Positions 53,403 through 63,970 of a stretch of DNA of 64,000 nt are shown here, in pieces. This stretch comes from Candidatus Altimarinota bacterium (lineage in GTDB: Bacteria > Patescibacteriota > Gracilibacteria > BD1-5 > UBA6164): contig JAQVGG010000001.1 of the NCBI GenBank assembly GCA_028696815.1, forward strand, positions 26,986 to 90,985. The letters run 5' to 3'. Both the position numbers and the translations under genes were made by a program. Position 1 is the stretch's first letter. Each line of letters begins with the position of its first letter. The notes under the pieces were generated by a model. That model was given only the letters and a program-made list of their open reading frames with translations. It ran no database searches and had not been told where the DNA came from.

Positions 53403-53632
53403 GCAATTTTTTTACTTTCTATTATATCATTTACTTTTTCTAAAATTTTTAAAGCCAAAACTACTTCTGGTTCATTTATAATTGTTAAGATAGCTCATGA
53501 TTTATTATTTTGTAACCATATTTCTCATATAATTCATTCATTTCTTAAAAAATTTACAAATCAATTTATATCATCTGGTCATTCAAACGGTTTATTAAAA
53601 GTAAATTCATTTCAATTTTGTGTAAATATCAT
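53399..53632 (-). CDS. Small hypothetical protein (77 aa)
   Basis: MIFTQNGNEFTFNKPFEGPD followed by GFVNFLRNEGIIGEIWLQNNKSGAILTI and a helix KILEKVNDIIESKK. Compact alpha/beta, acidic. It overlaps the end of mtaB tail-to-tail by 4 nt. An AT-rich palindromic stretch (about 53636-53680) lies upstream. Not recognised. Confidence 0.65.
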
Positions 53633-53760
53633 AAATATTATTTAAAAGATAATTTATATTATTTTAAATAATAATATTTAAATGTCAAGTATTTTTATTA
53701 GTTTTCTTTTGTAATAATATGAAACAAAAGTAATATTTTATTGATATTAATAATATTATT

Positions 53761-54195
53761 ATGTTTTATGTAATTATAATCATTTGAGTACTTCTAGATT
53801 TACTCACAAAAAATCTTGCAAGTTTATATTTACAGGATAGATTACAACTTATCTGAGATTTTTTATATTTACAATATATAGAAAACACTTGAATTGCTTT
53901 TTCTATACAATTACCTAGTTTAGTATTGAAACTAGTTACTATTATTTTGATTATTTTAATTTTTTATTATTATAGAACAGAGAAAAAAAATAAAGAGAAA
54001 AATAATTTACTAGATATAAGTTTTTGATTAATACTTGCTTGAGCAATTGGGAACTGAATTGAAAGAATTTTTAACGAAAAAGTGATTGATTTTATATGAG
54101 TACAATACTTCTCAGTGTTTAACTTGGCTGATAGTTTTATAACTATATGAGCAGTATTATATTTATATGTTCTATACAGACAAAATAAAGGTTAA
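53761..54195 (+). CDS. lspA: Signal peptidase II (lipoprotein signal peptidase)
   Basis: 144 aa, four helices. IIIIGVLLDLLTKNLA at TM1, NTGIAFS, GAIGNGIERIFNEKVIDFIGV with the first catalytic Asp and FNLADSFITIG with the second. It cleaves prolipoproteins at the membrane after lipid modification. No lgt nearby. Confidence 0.92.
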
Positions 54196-54234
54196 AATTA
54201 TTCATTGTTAATTTTTAATTATTAATTGATTTTT

Positions 54235-54981
54235 ATGTCTTTCTGACCAAATAAAATTGAAATCAAGGAGGTTTTAATTAATTCACTTTGAAGTTTAATA
54301 GCATGAGTTATTTGAGGATTAATTATGATACTAATAGTTTTTTTCTTATCATGATTTATAAATATCCCAGCTTGATTTAGTAATGAAGCATGAGTTAAAA
54401 CTACCACTATGTTTCCAATTATACTTTCACTTGTGGCACTTGTATGAACAAGTATAACTATGTTTTTAACATATAAACTTTTAACTTTAACTTCACCAGA
54501 TAGATATAAAAAAAATATTATTGTTTTATGACAAATAGCTTTTTTTACTATATTTATATATTTTTTTATAACTCCTATTTATATCATAGAATGACTTAAA
54601 ACCTATGAAAATATAATTTTTATTTTCTTAGTTCATACTTTAGTTTTAGCTTTTTGAACTAGTATTATAATAGAAGTTTTGAATAATTACAGGTATGTAC
54701 TTTTAGGACTATACGGAAGTTTTATATGACTTTTTGTTAGCATAATTTTTACATTTTTTATTTTTAATTCATTTTCTGCTTGATTTGCTAAGTTGATATC
54801 ATTAGTTGTATTATTACCAGTCATCAATTTTTTAATGACATTTTTTAAACAACTTTTTGAATTGATATACTTTTATTATTTTAAGTATACTAACCAAGAT
54901 CAACTTTGAGATATATTTTATAGAATAGAATTAGAAGAAAAAGAACAAGAGAGAGAAGAAGAAGAAAAAAATAGTATTTAA
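54235..54981 (+). CDS. Multi-pass membrane protein (248 aa), unknown
   Basis: Six or more hydrophobic segments, for example SLIAGVIGGLIMILIVFFLSG, FPIILSLVALVGTSITMFL and GLYGSFIGLFVSIIFTFFIF. It ends with a charged tail of about 25 residues (YRIELEEKEQEREEEEKNSI). No motif recognised. It follows lspA by 39 nt and the AMMECR1 gene starts 17 nt later, so it is probably in the same operon. Confidence 0.7.
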
Positions 54982-54998
54982 CTTATAATAATTGTAAA

Positions 54999-55529
54999 AT
55001 GATAGAAATAGTAAAACAAATAATTGATTTTTATCTAAAAAATGCTAAAGAACCAACTTTAGCAGATATAAAAATAGAAGATAAAACTCTTCTAGAAAGA
55101 CAAGCAAATCTGTTTGTTACAATGTATAAAAATGGGGAAGTAAGAGGTAGTGCTTGAAACGTAAAAGAACTAGAACAAAATGTAGTTCTGGAATTACTTA
55201 AAAATACTTTATCAGCTTTAACTAAAGATTCTAGGTTTGATCCAGTAAAACTGTCAGAAGCTGGAGAGTTAAGAGTTAGAGTTGATGAAATTATTAATAG
55301 AACTGTTTTATCTGCTGGAGAAATTAAAAAATTAGATCCCTTAAAACATTGAGTTTTAGTAATAAAAAAAGATTATTCTAAACTTGCAGTTATACTTCCA
55401 AATATATCATGACGTCTTATGAACTGAGAAGATTTTTATGGAGTACTTGATAAGAAATTAGGAGAAAAATTTAAAGAAGACGATTATATAGTTTACAGTA
55501 TAGAAACAAAGATATATAATGATTTATAA
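54999..55529 (+). CDS. AMMECR1-domain protein
   Basis: 176 aa. ERQANLFVTMYKNGEVRGSAGN and LEQNVVLELLKNTLSALTKDSRFDP match the AMMECR1 fold, including the typical G..RGC/S position; then LRVRVDEIIN, LVIKKDYSKLAVILPNISG. The family appears as AmmA in the AmmeMemoRadiSam set and alone in many bacteria. The molecular role is uncertain. A 30-nt segment just after the gene (55540-55569) recurs at the right window edge. Confidence 0.8.
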
Positions 55530-55539
55530 AAAAGGAGTA

Positions 55540-55569
55540 ATTGTAAAAGAAAAAGTAGTAAAAATCAAT
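55540..55569. repeat. 30-nt segment duplicated at 63971-64000
   Basis: ATTGTAAAAGAAAAAGTAGT and the next 10 nt recur at the window end with a single mismatch (A to G). It lies in the intergenic gap between the AMMECR1 gene and rmuC. Confidence 0.85.
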
Positions 55570-55634
55570 AGAATAAATTAACATTAAACTGAAACCAAAT
55601 ATTATTTTTATTAATATATAATGATTTCTCCTCC

Positions 55635-56756
55635 ATGCTTGAAATAATACTTTGAGTTGTAATTATCATACTTGTATGAGTTGTAATATACCTAATAATA
55701 CAACAAAATAAACCTAAAGAAGATACTTGAGTTAAGATGCTTCAAGAACATCTTTTTAACTTAACAAAAACTATAGATTCTAAGATAAGTGAAACAAATA
55801 AAACTTTAGAAGATAAGCTTTTTAAAACAAATGAAGTAATAGATAAAAAATTATCTGAGTCATGAAAAATGTTATCTGATAATATGAGTAAGACATTTGC
55901 AACAAGTACAAAGATAAATGAAGAAGCAAATAAGCGTATAGAAGAAATAACAAAGAAACTTACTCAGTTAGAAGAGACAAATAAGCAGATAAAAGACATA
56001 GGTTGACAATTAAAAGGTCTTGAAAATGTACTTAAAAACCCAAAACAAAGATGAAATTTAGGAGAATATTTCTTAAAAGAGCTTTTAGAAAATGTGTTTA
56101 CAAGTGATCAATATAAACTTCAATACACTATGGATGAGGTGTGAATTGTTGATGCAGCCTTGTTTATAGGATGAAAAGTAATACCTATTGACTCTAAATT
56201 TCCACAAGAAAACTATGAAAAGCTTATAGCAAGTGAAGATGAGTTTTCAATTAAGAAGTATAGTGGAGAGTTAAAAAAAGATATAAAAAACAGGATTGAT
56301 GAAACAAGTAAATATATACTTCCTGAAAAGGGAACTACAGATTTTGCTTTTATGCTTATCCCGGCAGAATGACTTTATTATGATTTATTTATAAATAGAG
56401 TTTGAGATATAGAGCCAAAAAAACTGATAGAATATGCTTTTTCAAAAAAAGTTATTATCTGTTCTCCTTCTAGTTTTTATGCATATCTTCAAACAGTCTT
56501 ACAAGGTATGAAAGCTCTTCAGATAGAAGAACAAGCAAAGGAAATTCAAAAATATGTTATTAAACTTCAAAAAGATTTAGCAAGTTATGAAGATTTATTT
56601 AAAAAGATGTGAAACAGTCTCGGTACTACAGTAAATCATTATAATAGCGCTTATAAGAGACTTACAATTATAGATAAAGATATAGTAAAAATAACTGTTT
56701 GAGAAGCATGAGGAGAGGTAGATATGCTTCAACTTGAAAAACCAGATTTAGATTAA
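55635..56756 (+). CDS. rmuC: DNA recombination protein RmuC
   Basis: 373 aa. One N-terminal membrane helix (IILGVVIIILVGVVIYLII), a long coiled coil (KISETNKTLEDKLF to LTQLEETNKQIKD), then the RmuC nuclease-like core: GNLGEYFLKELLENV, DAALFIGGKVIPIDSKFPQENYEKL, AFMLIPAEGLYYDL and KKVIICSPSSFYAYLQ. Limits recombination at inverted repeats in E. coli, which is of interest here given the palindrome load. ATG 55635 is taken; the ATG at 55621 is in another frame. Confidence 0.92.
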
Positions 56757-56781
56757 TAATAGTTATATAATGTATTAAAAT

Positions 56782-57159
56782 ATGAAAAAAATATTATCAT
56801 TTGTTGTTTTTGCTGTAATTATGAGTTTAAACTTTCCTTTTGTAAGTGCTGTAGATAAAACAAATAGTATAAAAGATGTTGTAAAGGAAAAAAATATCAC
56901 TACTAATACTCAAATCTCAGAAAAAAGAGCTAGATTTAAAATTGATTATAAAGCTAAGTTAAACAGAAGTTTACAAAACAAATTAAAAAAAATTTCCAAG
57001 GATAAATTAGAAGTTTTAATTAAGAGAATTAATGCTCTGTCTATCCAAATAGAAGCTTCAAAATATACTCAAAATAAGAAAGATAAACTATTAGGACAAC
57101 TAGATGCATTAAAAGAATTGGTTGAGGAAGCATTTAGAGATGAATGAGTTGTTTTATAA
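56782..57159 (+). CDS. Small secreted helical protein (125 aa)
   Basis: Signal peptide MKKILSFVVFAVIMSLNFPFVSA with Ala-x-Ala-like cleavage near residue 23, then a Lys-rich coiled helical protein (RARFKIDYKAKLNRSLQNK). It ends GVVL via one TGA. No family recognised. Monocistronic with its own terminator. Confidence 0.75.
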
Positions 57160-57187
57160 GCTAGAAGAAGGAATTTAGTACATAAAA

Positions 57188-57222
57188 TAAAAAACATATT
57201 GGTTTTACCAATATGTTTTTTA
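57188..57222 (+). terminator. Rho-independent terminator
   Basis: AAAAAACATATTGG-TTTTA-CCAATATGTTTTTT, faces the converging rsmE gene as well. Confidence 0.9.
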
Positions 57223-57252
57223 GATCTTAAGTTCTGTTTTAAATTCTTAATT

Positions 57253-57963
57253 TTAATTATTTATTATCCAAAATCCTATAATAGGAGCAACTGTTTCTGT
57301 TCTCATGATTCTATTTCATAGATAAACTTTAAAAAATACATTATTTTCAAAATTTTTAACTTCTTCTTCACTCCATCATCATTCTGGTCATACAAAAAGA
57401 TTAACTCTCTTTTTATTTTTTATTTTAAAATCAACTATATTTATAGATTTGTTGTCTTGAGTATGAAAAAATATATTTTCTCAACTTATGTTTTTTATAT
57501 CAAGTTTTTCAATGATATTAAGTTTTGGGATACTATTTCTTCATGACTGTTCTACTGCTTCAATAATTATCTTTTCAAGTCTTTCTATCTTTTTATCACT
57601 AAGTACTAAGCGTTGGCTTCTTTCGCTTTTGAAAAATGTAAAACTAGTAAATCAAACTTCACTTGCTTTTTGGATTATATATTCTACTTTTTCAAGTTTG
57701 TTTGGTAGTGCTTGATAAAGATTAAGTTCAAAATCTATTTCAGAGTTTTTTATTAACAAAGATTCATACTTTAAAACTATATCTTTTTTATTTATTTCCG
57801 CTATAGAGTATTTATAGTCTTTATTGTCTGTACCATTAAAAACTATTATTTCATCTCAGGGTTTACTTCTAAGTACCTTTGATAATTGATGAACTATTTC
57901 TTTATCATCAAGTATAAAGTTATTTTCTCAGATTTTAGAAGAGTTTATGTAAAATCTTTGCAT
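57253..57963 (-). CDS. rsmE: 16S rRNA m3U1498 methyltransferase RsmE
   Basis: 236 aa SPOUT-fold enzyme. MQRFYINSSKIGENNFILDD, HQLSKVLRSKPGDEIIVFNG, LYQALPNKLEKVEYIIQKAS, EVGFTSFTFFKSERSQ, and the knot motifs VNLFVGPEGGWSEEEV and VYLGNRIMRTETVAP. All match RsmE. The start lies 16 nt from the stop of the exchanger gene upstream on the minus strand, so the two may be one operon. Confidence 0.92.
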
Positions 57964-57979
57964 AAATATTGATTAGATT

Positions 57980-58909
57980 TTAAAGAAGAGAAGCTTTGTA
58001 AATTATAAAACCTATATAAAATAAAAATAAAATAGCTCATTCAATTTTTGTTAAGAAGTTTTTTTGGAAAGTAAAAGCAGCTAAAAATACTAACATACTA
58101 GCCAGAAGTTCTACTTTTAAATCAAATAACATCGAACTATATCAAGAAAGTGGATTAATTACAGCCGTAGCTCATAATATCCAAAGTACATTAAATATAT
58201 TTGATCAAACTATAGCTCAAAGTGCCATGTCAGTTTGTTTTTTAAATGCAGCAACTATACTAGCTGCTAGTTCTGGAAGGCTAGTTCATACAGCAACTAT
58301 TGTAAGACCGATAAACTCTTTTGGTAGAGAAAAAGCTTCTGCGATATTTACAGCACCATCAACTATAAACTTTCATCCTAAAATAAGTCATGCTAATCAT
58401 ATAGTTATAAATACTGATGATTTTTGAGTTGACATAACTATTATCTCTTCTGTATCTTTTGTTCTATCTTTTTTAGCAGTTTTAAAAGTATATGCTAGAA
58501 AAAGTATAAAAAAGAATATTAATATCAGTGCATCAAATCTAGAAAGTAATGAATCAAGGAGTAGTACTAAGAGTAGAGCTGATGTAAAAATCATAAAAGG
58601 TATTTCCTTTTTTACTGTAGATTTTGGCATAGGTATTTTAAAAACCAAAGCTGTTAATCAAAGTATAAAAAATATGTTTGAGATATTGCTTCAAACTATA
58701 TTTGAGATAGCAAGTTCGGTTTCTTTTGAAAATGCACTTATCATATTTACTACAAGTTCAGGAGTACTTGTACCAAATGCTACAATTGTAAGTCAGATTA
58801 CAAGAGATGAGATGCCATGTTTTTTTGCTATACTGCTTGATCAGTCAACTAGCATATCAGCTCATTTGATAAGTAAAACAAATCAGATTATAAGGAGTAG
58901 GAAGTCCAT
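57980..58909 (-). CDS. CaCA-family Na+/Ca2+ exchanger (YrbG-like)
   Basis: 309 aa, about ten helices in two inverted halves. Each half has an alpha repeat: GLTIVAFGTSTPELVVNMISA and IVGSNISNIFFILG in the first, GLTIVAVGTSLPELAASIVAA and IVGSNIFNVLWILG in the second. These GTSxPE and GSN motifs bind cations. Probably exchanges Ca2+ or K+ for Na+ or H+. Confidence 0.92.
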
Positions 58910-59059
58910 GGTTTTTTAGTTTTAAATTATATTTTGTTAAAATTATAGGGAACCATATAAAAATAACAAGTAAAAATTATTAATATTTTTAATTTTTGTT
59001 TGTTATAAATTTTAAAATTCTTATAATTTATTTGTTTTATATTTTTAACTAAATTTTAC

Positions 59060-60787
59060 ATGAAGAAGATTATTTTATCTTTGCTTATTTTGTTTTTTCC
59101 TTTTGTGACTTTTGCAGAGGATGTAAATATAAATAAAATTTTTAAATTAGAGTCTTATGATTTAGAAGAATTAACTAACTCATATATTTTAACACAATAT
59201 GGAAGCGCAGTTTATTTAGATGATAATCTGATTTATACAAATGCACATGTAGTTTTAGATGATGAAGATAAGCCTTTATGAAATTATAGAGTTTGTAAAA
59301 CTACAGATTTTAAAGAAGTTCCTAAATGTTTTTCTTTGTGAGAGTTATTATATTATGATAAAAAAAATGATCTAGCTGTTTTGAAAATATCTAATCCTTG
59401 AGTAAGTAGTGTAGGGAAAAGTACAAAAGAATTGGGAGTTTGAGATATTGTTAAGGTTTATGGTTACCCTTTAAATGGTGGAGAAACTATTTCATATACA
59501 GAAGGTAAAATATCTGGATATGAAAATGGATTGTATAAAATAGATGCAAATATTGATGCTTGAAATAGTGGGGGATGAGTTTTTGATTCAGAATGAAAGT
59601 TTGTTTGAATAGCTGTTTCTGTAAAAGTTTGATATACTACTATGGGTTATGTTATACCATTATCTAAAGTAGAAGATTTTATAAAAAAATCAGATAAGGT
59701 AAATATTGAAGATTACAGTGAAGAACTATCATCAAAATTTAGTTCATATGTTTCTGTTATAAATAAAGTAATCTGATCAAATGTTACTTTTTCAAATGAA
59801 GAGATAAGTGTTAATAGATTATTTAAATATTATGGTTTTAACATAGATGAATATCATATAGATAACAATAATAAATATTATTACTTATATCTTACAGATA
59901 AAGAAAAAGAAACATATATTTTTGTAAATAATGGAAAAGAAACTTGATTAGCTAGTTCAACTTTAAATGATAAGTTAGCTAAAGCTAAAATATCTTTGGA
60001 AGAATCTCTAGATAATAATAGTATCGTTGCATATAAAGCATGAATTATAAAGTTTAAATGAAAAAATACTCTTTTAACTTTTGCAAAATGAAAAGATGGA
60101 GATGTTGCATTAGCTTTACTTGTAGAGGTGACAAAAAATAATTATCAGACTATGTTAGTTGCTTCTGATAATATGAAAAATAAGTCATTTGTGAATTGAT
60201 TGAGAGTTATATTAAAGCTAATTGATTTCAAAGATATAAATGTTACTGATAATCAGGATTATATAAAAATGGATAATCTAAAAATATGAAAGCAAGACTG
60301 ATTTTATGTTTCTTCTGGCTTTGGTTGAGACTTACTTAAATCTATTTGAGATGAAATAAAAGTAGAAAAATCTTCTACTATAGAGTCAAAAATAGAATAC
60401 TACAAAGATTATACTCTATCTTCATATGTAAAAGAATTATATAATTATTCAAAAGATCACATTTATTATAATTTTTATTGAGTAAAAGAAACTACCTCTT
60501 GAGATAAGTATATTTATATGTTTTACAAGAATAATCAGTATGTATGAGAAGAAGAGGATAAAAAAGAGAAAAAATATGCTATAAATGCTTACTTTTTTGA
60601 TAAAAAAGATGATGAAACTTTTTATATAACTACGTTTACTTTTACGTTTGATAATGTAGAATCAAAAAAGAAAATAGATGATTTACTTAATAAAATAAGT
60701 ACTACTAAACAAGGTAATCTTTTTGAACTTTGAGATATAAAAGTATGAGAAAATTTAATAAAAGAAGAAGGTTTTGATTTTAGGTAA
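59060..60787 (+). CDS. Secreted HtrA-like trypsin-fold protease (575 aa)
   Basis: Signal peptide MKKIILSLLILFFPFVTFA. Then the catalytic triad in order: His in YTNAHVV near residue 62, Asp in KKNDLAVLKI near 105 and Ser in DANIDAGNSGGGVF near 169, with VYGYPLNGGETIS. After about residue 210 comes a long C-terminal region with no PDZ motif that I can see, rich in Lys/Asn/Tyr, perhaps a substrate-binding or adhesion part. It acts outside the membrane. Long AT-rich upstream region. Confidence 0.82.
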
Positions 60788-60800
60788 ATCATAGATTTAT

Positions 60801-60839
60801 AAAAAAGAGATGTATACACGCGTAGAGCATCCTTTTTTT
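60801..60839 (+). terminator. Weak terminator after the protease gene
   Basis: AAAAAAGAGATG and CATCCTTTTTT arms with one bulge and a 15-nt loop (TATACACGCGTAGAG). Confidence 0.6.
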
Positions 60840-60919
60840 ATTTAAAAACACAATTAAGTTTTTACATTTTTCAAAATAATAATAGAATAATTAAAATTTT
60901 AGTTTATATTTAACGTAAT

Positions 60920-61924
60920 ATGTTTATAGTTTTAGCGATATTTTTATGACTTGGATACAACTACTTTTTTGGTTGATTAAGTTTTAATTCTACTCTTTGT
61001 TTGATAGCAGGTATTTTTTTAATAATGCCAGCACTTTTGAAATTTTCATTTAAAGACCTATTTATTTTAAAAGAGCATAAAACTATTACAGCTTTAAATT
61101 TAGTTTTGAATTTTTTAATTGTACCATGACTTTTTTATTTTATATGAGGATTGTTTTTTGAAGTAGAGTATATGAAATATGCCTTTTTACTTTTAGGGCT
61201 TATCTCATGAGGGTGATTGCTTTTGTCATGGGCACATAAAACTTGATCTGATTTAAAACTTACTTTTTCTCTTTTTATACTAAACTTCATAATATTTTCA
61301 GTTTTATTTTTCCCACTAAATGATTTCTTGCTTGCAAAAGGGGAAATTTATAAATCTTCACTTGATACAACTTCTAGTTTTATAAATCTACCAAATCAAA
61401 ATACAGATATAACTTGTATACTAGACAGTATAGTTGCATGATGTTGATTTACTCCTGGACAATGACCTTCTCCAATAGCTGCATTTTTGTCTTTAATTTT
61501 AATTCCTTTTATAGTTAGTAGATTTATAAGACTATCTAAATCTTTTACAAATTATTTATCTTCTAAAATATGAATTATTTCTCAGGTAGCTACTTTTTTA
61601 ATTATATTTTATATATTTTCTTTAAAAGAAGTAAATAATATCTTTAATTTTGACTATTTCTTTATACTAAAAATAATTTGAGTAGTACTACTTTTATACT
61701 TAATAATTTATGCTATAACTTATATTATATATCATATATATGGTAAAACTACTGAAGTAAAGGCTTTGTTTTGGGTGACTACAACTAGATTTATAACTTT
61801 AGGACTTATATTTTCATTTGTATATTCTTCAGTTTTTGGAGTAGAATTTTTACTTGTATTTAGTTTGGCTTATTTTGTTCAAGTTTTTTTATCTGTTATG
61901 TTTACCAAAATATTAAAAAAATAA
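60920..61924 (+). CDS. BASS-superfamily-like membrane transporter (334 aa)
   Basis: About ten helices. The layout FLIMPALLKFSFKDL, ALNLVLNFLIVPGLFYFIGG, LLLGLISGGGLLLSWAHKTGSDLKL and LNFIIFSVLFFPLNDF resembles the bile acid:Na+/arsenite (ACR3) symporter fold, where the GxxL crossover motif is similar. The substrate is unknown; arsenite export is a possibility but the key Cys of ACR3 cannot be confirmed. Monocistronic between AT-rich gaps. Confidence 0.65.
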
Positions 61925-62002
61925 TTTTTATTGACAAAAAACTTATAAAAAACTATAATGCACAAAATAAATTATTTACTTTAATTGTATAATTTTTAAA
62001 AA

Positions 62003-62863
62003 ATGTTTAAAAAAGTATTAACTTCTTTAGTAGTTTTAAGCATAATTATTTCAAATGCTTATGCATCTACAAATTATGATCTTACAAATGTAGATTCACA
62101 AACTTCAAGTAAAGTTAAAGCAATTTTATCTTCAGAAGTTCAAACCTGAACAGGACTATATCAATTAAATTGAGATGTAAAAATATTTAAAGATATAGAA
62201 ATTTCATCTATAGAAACATCCGTAGATGATAATACAAAATTATTTATAACTCTTTCAGGTAGTTTAGAATCAAATACCTCATATAGTTTTTTATCAGTGT
62301 ACGGAGTTGAAGGTAATATGGATTTTTTTATAGCAAATCAAATAGAATGAACATATGTTGATAATTTTGATGAAGAAGAAAATGTTTCATCTATCATTGT
62401 ATCTTCACCTAATAGTTTAGAAGTAACATTTAAAACTCCACTTACAGGTAGTGAATTTGATGTAAAGATACTTAAAAATTTAAGAGTAAATTCTATTGAG
62501 TTAAATCCAGAAAATAAATTAGAGCTAAATTTTGTAATGCAAGACTTACTTGAAGAAAATAGTAATTACATACTTATGATGTTTACACTTATGACTATGG
62601 AAGGAAATGAATTAACTTTTTCAAATGGTATATATGATTTTCAAACTACTACATTTATTGAGCAAACTCTAGTTCAAGAACCAGTTATAGTTGAAGAAAT
62701 AATTCCTGAAGTAGTTGAAGACTCTTGAGAGACTTTAGATGGAGAGATCGAAGAAGTAGCATTAAATGCTGCCGAGACTCCAGATACATGAGCACAAACG
62801 TGGGTACTTTTACTTATGACATTTATACTTAGTAGTTTGTACTTTTTAAGAAAAAGAGCATAA
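62003..62863 (+). CDS. Secreted protein with PDTG-type C-terminal sorting signal
   Basis: 286 aa. Signal peptide MFKKVLTSLVVLSIIISNAYA, a beta-rich domain with Ser/Thr/Asn, an acidic stalk (VQEPVIVEEIIPEVVED), then ETPDTGAQTWVLLLMTFILSS and the basic end LRKRA. This tripartite tail (PxTG, hydrophobic helix, RKR) is the layout of LPXTG sortase substrates and of similar CTERM signals. Probably a surface protein. It is located just before the likely major pilin. Confidence 0.75.
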
Positions 62864-62880
62864 TTTTAAAATTATAAAAT

Positions 62881-62918
62881 AAAAAATCTATTCTACAAGC
62901 AGGGTAGATTTTTTTTAT
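62881..62918 (+). terminator. Rho-independent terminator
   Basis: AAAAAATCTATTCT-ACAAGC-AGGGTAGATTTTTTT with two wobble pairs, after the sorted protein. Confidence 0.78.
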
Positions 62919-63170
62919 TTTATTTGTATAGTTTAAAAAATGACTATTTTTTATAAAAAATACATAATATAATTGTACTCTATAAAATCGCAAACAGTTG
63001 AGGATATAATTTATTTATAATTTATTAAAAGTATTTTTAAGTGTTTTGTCTAGCTAAAATTATATAAATAATTTGCATTTGTGAGTACTTTGCTGTACAC
63101 TTCTGAAGTCTTAAATTAAGACGCTTATTTTAAAAATTATTTTGTATTTTATTTCTTAACTTGTTTATAC
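62919..63170 (+). other. Leader region of the major pilin gene
   Basis: The gene-free stretch 62864-63170 (307 nt) holds the terminator above and then this leader. TATAAT occurs at 62968-62973 without a clear -35. Further down is the small palindrome GTCTTAA/TTAAGAC near 63110. If that -10 is used, the 5' UTR is about 190 nt, long for this compact genome. No gene seen. Confidence 0.5.
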
Positions 63171-63767
63171 ATGAGAAATACAAAAAAAGCTTTTACGTTA
63201 GTAGAACTTATCGTAGTTATTACTATCCTAGCAATTTTAGCTACTATAGCTTTCATATCTTTACAAGGATATAGCCAAGAAGCTAAAAATGCTAAAGTTT
63301 CTTCTGATCTAAGAACTATGGTTACTTCTATCGAAACTGGTGTTACTAAAGGTTCTTTTAACTTATCTGCAATCGTAAGTGGTACAGGTACTACAACTAA
63401 TAAATATACTGGTACTGATACAATAACTTATGCAACAGGTACTACTACTGCTACAGTTGCTTTAACTAGTGCTTCTACTTATGAAGTAGGTTGATTAGAT
63501 TTCACTGTTTTAGGACAAAATGGTGATGATTTTAAAGATTACGATGGTAATGCTTACATTGCTGCTGTTGCAGCTCATGGAGCTACTTCTTACTACCAAT
63601 TAGTTGGTCAAACTGTTACTAATGCAGGTGATTACAAAGTTGTAGCTAAAGGTAACTATGTAGCAAAAACTACTGGAGATGTTAATGGTTTAGTATCAGA
63701 CGCTGATGATCTTGCAAATACTGTTAAAAATGATGATGTAATAACTGGAAATAACGGTATTTACTAA
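63171..63767 (+). CDS. Type IV pilin, probable major subunit (198 aa)
   Basis: Leader MRNTKKAFTLVELIVVITIL, cleavage predicted between A7 and F8, with Glu at +5. The helix continues into LQGYSQEAKNAKVSSDLRTM, then a Thr/Gly/Ala-rich globular part and a final NNGIY. Codon use differs from neighbours: glycine is almost always GGT or GGA, with only one TGA in about 20 glycines, and GCT/GGT/ACT are preferred, as expected of a highly expressed gene. It stands alone with a strong terminator. The N-terminal 35 residues resemble those of the modular pilins at 5313 and 14707. Confidence 0.88.
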
Positions 63768-63789
63768 TAAAAAGCTTTTTATAGCTCAT

Positions 63790-63828
63790 AAAAAAACTCC
63801 CTTGGATTATTCCAAAGGAGTTTTTTTG
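63790..63828 (+). terminator. Strong Rho-independent terminator
   Basis: AAAAAACTCCCTTGGA-TTAT-TCCAAAGGAGTTTTTTT after the pilin. Confidence 0.92.
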
Positions 63829-63887
63829 TTTTGCTTTTTTAGATGATAGGTATATAATTGTAGAGAATTATATATTTTAATTTACAA

Positions 63888-63970
63888 ATGATGGGTTCTA
63901 AACCCCTACTTTTAAGTAGAGAGGAGGACCACATTTGCACAATGGGTTTAAACCCCACGGCTTCAGCCTG
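63888..63970 (+). ncRNA. Omega-RNA-like / IS200-IS605 right-end-like structured element
   Basis: GATGGGTTCTAAACCCC, then CTACTTTTAAGTAG hairpin, GAGGAGGACCACATTTGCAC, and a final block AATGGGTTTAAACCCCACGG with CGGCTTCAGCC hairpin. This order of short stems and the CCCCACGGCTTCAGCC end resemble 3' ends of tnpB-bearing IS200/IS605 elements, where the omega RNA scaffold ends and the guide begins. No tnpB gene lies upstream (the pilin is there), so it may be a solitary non-autonomous copy. What follows after 64000 is unknown. Confidence 0.5.

Noticed and set aside
63888..63970. tRNA gene suggested by a T-arm-like GGGTTCTAAACCC
   Set aside because: No acceptor or anticodon stem can be built around it; the CCCCACGGCTTCAGCC end fits an IS200/IS605-type structure better.
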